Part shown: positions 1-5,688 of the stretch, piece by piece
Layout: every line of letters begins with the position of its first letter
How positions within the stretch are numbered: position 1 is the first letter of the stretch
Source of the DNA: an uncultured Bacteroides sp.
GTDB lineage: Bacteria > Bacteroidota > Bacteroidia > Bacteroidales > Bacteroidaceae
Direction of reading: 5' to 3'
Assembly: GCA_900557355.1 (NCBI GenBank)
Contig: USSR01000285.1
Coordinates: forward strand, 1-8,236
Length of the DNA stretch: 8,236 bases
Notes under the pieces: model-generated
What the model was told of the DNA's origin: nothing
Seen by the model: only the letters and a program-made list of their open reading frames with translations
The model's database searches: none
Program-made: the position numbers and the translations under genes

Positions 1-1401
1 CCGGGACTGGCAAGTCTGTACCAGCAACAAAACGAGATGCAAAAGGCTACTGACTTGCTGGAAAGCATGGTCACCCGCTTCCCGGATAAGATGGATGCTC
101 TGTACGGCTTACTGGAAATATATAATCGTTTGGAAGAGTATGATAATGTGATTACTACTCTGAATCGTCTGGAAGAAAAAATGGGTAAGAACGAGCAGCT
201 CAGTATGGAGAAATTCCGCATCTACTTGCAGATGAAAGATAATCAGAGTGCTTTCCGTGAGATTGAAAGTCTGGTGGAAGAATCTCCGATGGATATGCGT
301 TATCAGGTAGTGCTGGGGGATGTCTATATGCAGAATGGCAAAAAGGATGAAGCTTACAACATGTACAAGAAAGTACTTGCTACCGAACCGGATAATGCCA
401 TGGCCATGTACTCATTGGCATCCTACTATGAGCAGACCGGACAGAAAGAACTCTATGAACAGCAATTGGATACCCTTTTGCTGAACAAGAAAGTACCTTC
501 CGATACTAAATTGAATGTGATGCGCCAGTTTGTGGTTGAGAATGAACGGGCAGGCAAGGATAGTACTCGCGTGATTACTCTTTTCGACCGTATCTTGGAA
601 CAGGATCAGGACGATGCACAAATGCCTATGCTCTATGCCCAATATCTCCTTTCCAAGGGGATGAATAAAGAGACAATGCCTGTGCTGGAACAGGTGTTGG
701 ACATAGATCCTACCAACACAGCCGCCCGTATGACGCTTCTGGGTGAAGCGGTTCGTAAGGAAGATTATAAAGAAGTGATCCGGCTTTGTGAGGCAGGCGT
801 TGAATCCAATCCGGATATGTTGGAGTTCTATTTCTATCTTGCTATAGCTTATAATCAGGCAGAACGGGCAGACGATGCACTTGCCGTTTGCCAGAAGGCA
901 TTGGAAAACATTACGGAAAAGAGCAAGAAAGAAGTCGTTTCGGATTTCTATGCCATCATGGGTGATATTTATCATACGAAAAAGATGAATGCAGAGGCCT
1001 ATGCCGCTTATGATTCTGCATTGGTCTACAATTCGGCGAATATCGGAGCCATGAATAACTATGCTTATTATCTTTCTTTGGAACGTCGTGATCTGGATAA
1101 AGCGGAGGAAATGAGTTATAAAACCGTGAAGGCTGAGCCGAATAATTCTACTTACCTGGATACTTATGCCTGGATTTTATTTGAGAAAGGCAATTATGCT
1201 GAAGCACGCCTTTATATAGACGATGCTATGAAGAATGAGGGTGATAAGAGTGACACCATTGTAGAGCATTGCGGTGATATCTATTATATGACCGGTGATG
1301 TGGAAGGTGCCTTGAAGTATTGGAAGCAGGCCCAGGAAATGGGCAGTGAGTCCAAAACTTTGAAAAAGAAGATTGAGAAAAAGAAATATATACCAGAATG
1401 A
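1..1401 (+). CDS. TPR-repeat protein, 5' end outside the window
   Basis: The frame is open from base 1 (first residues PGLASLYQQQNEM) to a TGA at 1399, giving 466 codons. The Met at base 37 is internal, because TPR-like sequence continues upstream of it; the true start lies outside the window. About ten helix-turn-helix TPR units of 34-36 residues can be read. Clear ones begin near codon 97 (VVLGDVYMQNGKKDEAYNMY), codon 316 (FYAIMGDIYHTKKMNAEAYA) and codon 426 (HCGDIYYMTGDVEGALKYW), with the usual small/aromatic pattern and P at repeat ends. TPR arrays are protein-protein scaffolds and no catalytic domain is visible. In Bacteroidota such proteins are usually envelope-associated, but the signal peptide region is missing here, so location is inferred. 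The stop overlaps the next start as ATGA, linking it to the lipoprotein and EnvC-like genes. From memory of related loci the upstream neighbour is often dut; this cannot be seen here. The partner is unknown. Confidence 0.9.
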   Translation, partial: PGLASLYQQQNEMQKATDLLESMVTRFPDKMDALYGLLEIYNRLEEYDNVITTLNRLEEKMGKNEQLSMEKFRIYLQMKDNQSAFREIESLVEESPMDMRYQVVLGDVYMQNGKKDEAYNMYKKVLATEPDNAMAMYSLASYYEQTGQKELYEQQLDTLLLNKKVPSDTKLNVMRQFVVENERAGKDSTRVITLFDRILEQDQDDAQMPMLYAQYLLSKGMNKETMPVLEQVLDIDPTNTAARMTLLGEAVRKEDYKEVIRLCEAGVESNPDMLEFYFYLAIAYNQAERADDALAVCQKALENITEKSKKEVVSDFYAIMGDIYHTKKMNAEAYAAYDSALVYNSANIGAMNNYAYYLSLERRDLDKAEEMSYKTVKAEPNNSTYLDTYAWILFEKGNYAEARLYIDDAMKNEGDKSDTIVEHCGDIYYMTGDVEGALKYWKQAQEMGSESKTLKKKIEKKKYIPE

Positions 1402-1994
1402 GAGTATTACACAGCAAATACAACATAGCAGGACGTATTCGTATCCTGCCCTTTTTGCTTCTCCTAAGTCTAGTGGTAGGTCTTTCCGGCTGTAAAACTT
1501 CCCGGAGAATGACTTCATCAACAGGAGAACCTCGCTATTTGTCTTCTAAGGTACAACTGACCATTCCTAATAAAGGAGGTACAGTTACAGTGAATGGTAC
1601 AATGAAGCTTGTGAGCGGAGAACGTATGCAACTTTCTTTTTTGATGCCTATTCTTCGCAGTGAAATAGCTCGATTGGAAATCACTCCCAACGATGTACTG
1701 ATCGTAGATCGTATGGGAAAACGTTATGTTCAGGCTACCCGCAAAGAATTGAAGGATATCTTGCCCAGGAAGGCAGACTTTGCCCATCTGGAAAAGATTC
1801 TTTTTGATGCTGCCAAACCCGGTGGTAAGGCCACTTTGACGGGCAAAGAACTGGGTATCCCTTCTTTAGAGAAGGGTAAAATTGTTCTTACCGACTTCTC
1901 GAACAAAGAGATATCGTTGACACCTACTCAGGTGTCTTCCAGATATACTAAAGTTGAATGGACTGAACTTTTAGAGATGTTGGCGAAGTTATGA
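1398..1994 (+). CDS. DUF4292-type outer-membrane lipoprotein, possibly LolB-like
   Basis: The 198-residue protein has a basic N-terminus (MRVLHSKYNIAGRIRI), a hydrophobic stretch (LPFLLLLSLVVG) and a lipobox L-S-G-C with the lipidated Cys at residue 32. The mature part is rich in beta strands with alternating hydrophobics: VQLTIPN, GTVTVNGTMKLV, MQLSFLMPIL, IARLEITPNDVLIVDRMGKRYV. A helical segment (FAHLEKILFDA) and further strands follow. This matches my memory of the Bacteroidota DUF4292 family, which has no firmly assigned function. The order of strands and the 'LEITPNDVLIVDR..KRY' pattern resemble LolA/LolB lipoprotein carriers, so a role in lipoprotein or lipid handling at the outer membrane is plausible but inferred. 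The start is fixed by the ATGA overlap with the TPR gene, and its own stop overlaps the EnvC-like start in the same way. No acidic surface-export signal follows the Cys (CKTSRR), so it probably faces the periplasm. Confidence 0.87.
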   Translation: MRVLHSKYNIAGRIRILPFLLLLSLVVGLSGCKTSRRMTSSTGEPRYLSSKVQLTIPNKGGTVTVNGTMKLVSGERMQLSFLMPILRSEIARLEITPNDVLIVDRMGKRYVQATRKELKDILPRKADFAHLEKILFDAAKPGGKATLTGKELGIPSLEKGKIVLTDFSNKEISLTPTQVSSRYTKVEWTELLEMLAKL

Positions 1995-3304
1995 GACATT
2001 TTCTTTGTATCTTCATAGGTTGTTTCTGTCTGGCTCTGCCGCTTTGTGCCCAATCCAACAAGATGATAAAGGAGTTGGAAAGTAAACGGGGCGCTTTGCA
2101 AAAGCAGATAGCTGAGTCGGAAACACTCTTGAATACTACAAAGAAAGATGTAGGTAGTCAGTTGAACGGGCTTGCCGCCCTTACCGGACAGATAGAAGAA
2201 CGGAAACGGTACATCCTTACCATCAATAATGATATGGAGACTATAGACCGTGAACTCTCCAAACTGGAACGGCAATTGGTTCGCCTTGAAAACGATTTGA
2301 AGGATAAGAAAAAGAAGTATGAAGCTTCTGTTCAATATTTGTATAAGAATCGTTCTGTCCAGGAAAAGCTTCTTTTTATTCTTTCGGCCAAAACGTTGTC
2401 GCAGACGTATCGCCGTATGCGCTATGTGCGCGAATATGCCGACTATCAGCGTCTGCAAGGTGAAGAGATTTTGAAGAAACAAGAACAGGTCAATCAAAAG
2501 AAAACAGAACTGCAACAGGTAAAGAAAGCGAAAGCCAGTTTACTGAAAGAGCGTGAAGTCGAGAAAGAAAAGTTGGAAGCTCAGGAAAAAGAAAAGAGGA
2601 CTTTGGTGGCCAACCTGCAGAAGAAACAACGCGGTTTGCAAAATGAACTCAATAAAAAGCGTAAGGAAGCCAACCAGTTGAATGCACGTATCGATCGTTT
2701 GATAGCCGAAGAAATTGAGAAATCCCGTAAACGTGCAGCTGAAGAAGCCCGCAAGGAAGCTGCTGCCCGTAAAAAAGCAGCTTCCAAAGAAACGAAATCG
2801 GCTGCAACTTCTTCTTCCGAAAAGGCTACAACGAAGAAAGCGGCGCCTCTTGAAACCTATACGATGGATAAGGCAGACCGGGAACTTTCCGGTAGCTTTG
2901 TCAGTAACCGTGGCAAGTTGCCAATGCCTATTACAGGACCTTATATTATCACCAGCCGCTATGGCCAGTATTCTGTAGAGGGGCTTCGTAATGTGAAACT
3001 GGATAATAAAGGGATAGATATTCAAGGCAAGCCCGGTGCACAGGCACGTGCTATCTTTAATGGAAAGGTGGCTGCTGTTTTCCAGCTGAACGGTCTTTTC
3101 AATATCTTAATCCGTCATGGAAACTACATATCTGTCTACTGTAACTTATCTTCAGCCTCAGTGAAGACGGGCGATACTGTAACTACCCGGCAAGTCCTCG
3201 GACAAGTATTCTCGGATGGTGCGGACAATGGACGTACGGTACTTCACTTCCAGTTGCGTAAGGAGAAGGAGAAACTGAATCCGGAGCCGTGGCTGAATAG
3301 GTAG
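1991..3304 (+). CDS. envC: EnvC-like murein hydrolase activator (coiled coil + degenerate LytM/M23)
   Basis: The 437-residue protein begins with a signal peptide (MRHFLCIFIGCFCLALPLCA, cleavage likely after A20). Long heptad-rich coiled coils follow at about residues 22-130 and 150-245, then a Lys/Ala/Glu-rich linker to about 290, then a LytM (peptidase M23) domain from about 310 to 437. The metal-binding positions of active M23 enzymes are mostly lost. The first His of HxxxD is Asn339 (NKGID; Asp343 is kept), the YxHL His is Asn385 (YCNLS), and the first His of HLHFE is Val417 (VLHFQL; His419 is kept). This pattern and the architecture match EnvC, which lacks hydrolase activity and activates N-acetylmuramyl-L-alanine amidases at the division septum, in E. 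coli under control of FtsEX. A role in cell separation is therefore inferred. It is the last gene of the ATGA-coupled operon. No clear intrinsic terminator follows directly. Confidence 0.88.
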   Translation: MRHFLCIFIGCFCLALPLCAQSNKMIKELESKRGALQKQIAESETLLNTTKKDVGSQLNGLAALTGQIEERKRYILTINNDMETIDRELSKLERQLVRLENDLKDKKKKYEASVQYLYKNRSVQEKLLFILSAKTLSQTYRRMRYVREYADYQRLQGEEILKKQEQVNQKKTELQQVKKAKASLLKEREVEKEKLEAQEKEKRTLVANLQKKQRGLQNELNKKRKEANQLNARIDRLIAEEIEKSRKRAAEEARKEAAARKKAASKETKSAATSSSEKATTKKAAPLETYTMDKADRELSGSFVSNRGKLPMPITGPYIITSRYGQYSVEGLRNVKLDNKGIDIQGKPGAQARAIFNGKVAAVFQLNGLFNILIRHGNYISVYCNLSSASVKTGDTVTTRQVLGQVFSDGADNGRTVLHFQLRKEKEKLNPEPWLNR

Positions 3305-3550
3305 CGTATCAGGTATAGTTTTGTTTTACCTTATTGATTCTTTTATTTTTCCTAAAGGATAATCGGGTGTTAACCAAGGTTGACAGGCTTGTCAACGGCA
3401 GTTAACAGGCCCGTTGACCAAGGTTAACAGGCCTGTCAACCTTGGTTAGCACCTGAAACTGCCAGTATCTTGATGCGATAATCTCTTGGCTTTGATGTCT
3501 TTGTCCCTTATGTCAGATGTCTTTATCCCCTTATATGGAAGTGGGAGGGA
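3305..3550. other. Convergent intergenic region between envC-like and M20 genes
   Basis: These 246 bases have no credible ORF and lie between two genes that converge. The first 60 bases are T-rich (runs at 3318-3350) with only a weak 5-bp stem, AGGTA 3311-3315 with TACCT 3327-3331, so termination of the envelope operon here is possible but not convincing. The middle holds the GTYRAC repeat array listed separately. The right part (3494-3533) holds an imperfect direct repeat, GATGTCTTTGTCCC and GATGTCTTTATCCC, whose copies start 22 bp apart. I see no tRNA or promoter box. Confidence 0.7.
3363..3456. repeat. Four tandem 22-bp GTYRAC repeat units forming a long inverted repeat
   Basis: Hexamers of the form GTYRAC occur at 3369, 3379, 3391, 3401, 3413, 3423 and 3435, with a variant GTTAGC at 3445. 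The steps alternate 10, 12, 10, 12, 10, 12, 10 bp. The unit is GTYRAC-N4-GTYRAC-AGGCYY; N4 is CAAG, GGCA, CAAG, CTTG and the 6-base spacers are AGGCTT, AGGCCC, AGGCCT. The array is also self-complementary. Bases 3363-3388 pair with 3431-3456 over 26 positions, with only G-T wobbles at 3365/3454 and 3370/3449. Alternatively, 3391-3398 forms a perfect 8-bp stem with 3411-3418. It could be a bidirectional transcription stop, a protein-binding array or a member of a dispersed intergenic repeat family; the sequence alone does not decide. Confidence 0.88.
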
Positions 3551-4627
3551 TTAGATATCAATGGTTGCTCCGTTCAGTAGTTCCAGATATAACCCGATAG
3601 CCTCTTCTATTTCCTGAATGAAAATGAACTCATCTGCCGTGTGTGAACGGCTACTCTTTCCCGGACCCATTTTGAGCGAGGGAAATGACATTAGTGCCTG
3701 GTCGGAGAGGGTAGGAGAACCAAAAGGTACACGTCCCATTGCTACGGCACGTTGTACTATCGGATGTTGTTCTTCTACGTGAGAAGAACTTAAGCGGAAC
3801 GAACGTGCTTTGGCTTCGCAAGAAATATGTTTTTGTATTTCAGTAAATAGTTCCTGATTGCTATAACCTTCGTTGCTGCGGATATCTACTACAAAAGTGC
3901 AGCGGTCGGGAATGACATTGTGCTGTGTACCTGCATTTATTTGTGTTACACTCATTTTTACGGGCCCTAACAGCGGAGAGACTTTTTCAAAGCGATAGTC
4001 ACGAAACCAAGCGATGTCTTCTAATACCTTATATATAGCGTTGTCTCCTTCGTTTCGTGCAGCATGTCCGGCTTTACCGTAAGCAGTTACATCCAGTACC
4101 ATTAGTCCCTTTTCTGCAATGGCGGGCTGCATCTCTGTAGGTTCGCCTACAATGGCAAAGTGGATCGGAGGAAGTTCCGGTAATACACACTCGATACCAC
4201 CCTTTCCGGACACTTCTTCTTCACAGGAAGCAAGATAAATGAGATTGTACTTCTGTGTAGTGCGACAAAGTTGCAGAAAGACTTGCAATAGGCTGACAAC
4301 GCTTGCACCGGCATCATTACTTCCCAGCCCGTATAGTTTTCCGTTGCTTTCCTGAGTTGGGGTAAACGGATCTTTTCGCCAACCGTTCACGGCTTTCACG
4401 GTGTCAATATGTGAGTTTAGTAACAATGTAGGTTTATTTAAATCGAACATCGGGCTGAGACACCAGATATTATTGCCTTTTCGCCCGGTTGCCATACCTT
4501 GCAGCTCAATATAATTCTGTAGATAATCAGCCGCTTTTTCTTCATCGCGGCTAAGAGAAGGGATAGCAATCAGAGACTTAAGAACTCCGGTTGCCTCAGA
4601 AACCATTGTAGGTATATCGTAAGTCAT
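3551..4627 (-). CDS. argE: M20 metallo-deacylase, ArgE type (N-acyl-ornithine/citrulline deacylase)
   Basis: The 358-residue protein carries every key M20 residue. SHIDT holds metal ligand His73 and the Asp75 next to it, and GSNDAGAS holds bridging Asp105. CEEEVSG holds the catalytic Glu (about 137) and a metal Glu (about 138), GEPT holds Glu162, and SHTADEF holds His329. The dimerisation-domain His (GHAAR, His188) and HNVIPD (236-241) are also present. The family removes an N-acyl group from amino acids using two zinc ions. Length and motifs fit the ArgE branch, which works in arginine biosynthesis in the cytoplasm; there is no signal peptide. Some Bacteroides use N-succinyl or N-acetyl citrulline rather than acetylornithine as the intermediate, so the exact substrate is open. 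Other arg genes are not adjacent. The start is the first ATG after a TAAGTTTG -7 box about 28 bases upstream. DapE-like or general peptidase activity is a less likely alternative. Confidence 0.85.
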   Translation of the reverse strand: MTYDIPTMVSEATGVLKSLIAIPSLSRDEEKAADYLQNYIELQGMATGRKGNNIWCLSPMFDLNKPTLLLNSHIDTVKAVNGWRKDPFTPTQESNGKLYGLGSNDAGASVVSLLQVFLQLCRTTQKYNLIYLASCEEEVSGKGGIECVLPELPPIHFAIVGEPTEMQPAIAEKGLMVLDVTAYGKAGHAARNEGDNAIYKVLEDIAWFRDYRFEKVSPLLGPVKMSVTQINAGTQHNVIPDRCTFVVDIRSNEGYSNQELFTEIQKHISCEAKARSFRLSSSHVEEQHPIVQRAVAMGRVPFGSPTLSDQALMSFPSLKMGPGKSSRSHTADEFIFIQEIEEAIGLYLELLNGATIDI

Positions 4628-4654
4628 ATCTCAATCAGTTAAATTATTGTGATG

Positions 4655-4662
4655 CAAACTTA
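4655..4662 (-). promoter_or_regulatory. Bacteroides-type -7 box of the M20/argE gene
   Basis: On the minus strand the sequence is TAAGTTTG, an exact match to the Bacteroides sigma-ABfr -7 consensus TAnnTTTG. It lies 27 bases upstream of the ATG at 4627, which predicts a leader of about 20 bases. A -33 TTTG box at the usual spacing is not clear. Together with the terminator at 4763-4792, it suggests the M20 gene is transcribed separately from the barrel gene upstream. Confidence 0.6.
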
Positions 4663-4762
4663 CGGATAAATACTGAAATATGCTTAATAGACAGGATAAA
4701 AATGCCTCTTCGGCTATTGGTACTTATGAATAAAAGGGTACGGAAGAAGGAGAGAAGGGAAG

Positions 4763-4792
4763 AGAAAAGGGTGCTTGCTGACACCCTTTTCT
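4763..4792 (-). terminator. Intrinsic terminator hairpin after the outer-membrane protein gene
   Basis: AGAAAAGGGTG (4763-4773) and CACCCTTTTCT (4782-4792) form a perfect 11-bp stem with an 8-base loop. It starts 17 bases beyond the barrel gene's stop codon. Read on the minus strand, the 3' arm ends CCCTTTTCT and is followed by a pyrimidine-rich run, which suits rho-independent termination. The nearly symmetric stem could also work in the other direction. It separates the barrel gene from the M20 promoter. Confidence 0.75.
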
Positions 4793-4809
4793 GATTGTCT
4801 TATATTTGT

Positions 4810-5469
4810 TTAGAACATATAGGAGAAGGAAATCATTAGGTTACGGTTTTTCCAATCACTATCGTCTATTGTTTCAAGCAATCCCCAATCATAGCTAATA
4901 GCGACTTGATATTTCTGATTGAATTCAACGCCTGTTTTAATTCCTAAGCCTAAATCAAAGCGTTTCATTTTATCCTTTCCGAATATGTTTTCAGATCCTT
5001 CACCTTTTAAATCACTGGGATCTATCCCCCATTCTTCCCAATCTATGTTTCCGCCAGCACTACTAAGGTCAGCTTTGGCTTTAATTTTACCGAATACGCC
5101 GATAGCAGCATAAGGGCCTGCATTTCCAAAGACAGCAAAGTTTTCATTTATGACATATTTATATCCCATATGAACCGGAATTTCCAGATAATAGGGATTA
5201 AGCTTGAGATTTACCAATGAGCCATAGTTAAACTTAGCACCTTTCGATGTCAATAGTCCGCCAAATTCAAGGTAAACACCTTCAGCAACTTGCGGCAATG
5301 CCATTTCTGCCTTTACACCTACGTGGAAGCCTGTTCTGCTATTCAAAAAATCATTGGAGTATTTACTACTGTTCATACCTGCCGTGACACCCCATCTGAG
5401 GCTTTCCTGTGCGTTTACACTCCCTAAACCTATCGCCAGTATGGCGACTAATGCTAGAATCTTTTTCAT
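4810..5469 (-). CDS. Small outer-membrane beta-barrel protein (porin-family, OMP_b-brl type)
   Basis: The 219-residue protein starts with a clear signal peptide (MKKILALVAILAIGLGSVNA, cleavage after A20 before QESL). The mature part alternates polar and hydrophobic residues in about eight predicted strands: WGVTAGMN, FHVGVKAEMAL, VYLEFGGLLTS, YYLEIPVHMGYKYV, FAVFGNAGPYAAIGV, RFDLGLGIKTGVEF, YQVAISYDWGL and LMISFSYMF. YLEIPVHMGYKY (94-105) and the chain-ending Phe after an alternating strand are typical of small Bacteroidota barrels of the PF13568 type and of recognition by the BAM complex. A long acidic loop (about 134-166, WEEWGIDPSDLKGEGSE) probably lies outside the cell or forms an extracellular turn. 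The function is unknown; the family includes general surface proteins without a defined substrate. It has its own palindromic promoter and a downstream terminator, so it is probably monocistronic. Confidence 0.88.
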   Translation of the reverse strand: MKKILALVAILAIGLGSVNAQESLRWGVTAGMNSSKYSNDFLNSRTGFHVGVKAEMALPQVAEGVYLEFGGLLTSKGAKFNYGSLVNLKLNPYYLEIPVHMGYKYVINENFAVFGNAGPYAAIGVFGKIKAKADLSSAGGNIDWEEWGIDPSDLKGEGSENIFGKDKMKRFDLGLGIKTGVEFNQKYQVAISYDWGLLETIDDSDWKNRNLMISFSYMF

Positions 5470-5512
5470 GTCAGTTAAGTTATTGTATTGATATTTGAAA
5501 AACTATTGGGTG

Positions 5513-5532
5513 CAAATATATACATATATTTG
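5513..5532. promoter_or_regulatory. Palindromic -7 element of the barrel gene
   Basis: CAAATATAT (5513-5521) and ATATATTTG (5524-5532) are perfect 9-bp inverted repeats around a central AC. The minus strand reads TATATTTG at 5520-5513, a -7 box 43 bases before the barrel gene's ATG. The plus strand reads TATATTTG at 5525-5532, so the same box faces both ways. It may be a two-way promoter or a repressor site on top of one. Confidence 0.6.
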
Positions 5533-5645
5533 TATTTCTTTGGAAAAACGAACAAAAATGTAGGGTAGTCACTTCTTTTTTATAGTAGGATAGTACTAAT
5601 ATTGCGGAAGTATATACTAAATATTTAATTCTCAATATAGAAATA

Positions 5646-5670
5646 GTTTCAAATGAAACCACTACCTTTG
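5646..5670 (+). promoter_or_regulatory. Acyl-CoA synthetase promoter with an adjoining palindrome
   Basis: TACCTTTG at 5663-5670 matches the Bacteroides -7 consensus TAnnTTTG. Transcription would start near 5676, leaving a leader of only about 12 bases before the ATG at 5689. Just upstream, GTTTCA (5646-5651) and TGAAAC (5654-5659) form an inverted repeat with a 2-base spacer. It occupies the gap between the -33 and -7 positions, where a regulator could block RNA polymerase. Confidence 0.6.
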
Positions 5671-5688
5671 TACCGTATTTAACAATAT

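Larger units (their letters stand above)
5470..5688. promoter_or_regulatory. Divergent AT-rich control region (barrel gene / acyl-CoA synthetase gene)
   Basis: This 219-base gap separates two divergent genes and is strongly AT-rich. The left part holds the minus-strand TATATTTG box for the barrel gene inside a perfect palindrome, and the right end holds TACCTTTG for the synthetase gene. An open frame on the minus strand across 5480-5662 has no coding character (AT-rich, crosses both promoters) and is not counted as a gene. Confidence 0.7.

Noticed and set aside
412..975. A 187-codon open frame on the minus strand inside the TPR gene
   Set aside because: It is antisense to a clearly conserved TPR reading frame, is rich in His/Cys/Ile as shadow frames of such genes are, and has no family resemblance.
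1928..3025. Long Phe/Leu-rich minus-strand open frames inside the EnvC-like gene
   Set aside because: Lys/Glu-rich coiled-coil coding sequence read in reverse gives Phe/Leu-rich frames; the plus-strand protein explains the region fully.
3363..3456. A CRISPR array
   Set aside because: The unit is only 22 bp with no unique spacers of 30 bp or more, the repeats are divergent and self-complementary, and no cas genes are near.
5480..5662. A 60-codon minus-strand open frame in the divergent spacer
   Set aside because: It lies in very AT-rich DNA, overlaps both the palindromic -7 element and the synthetase promoter region, and has no recognisable domain or plausible promoter.
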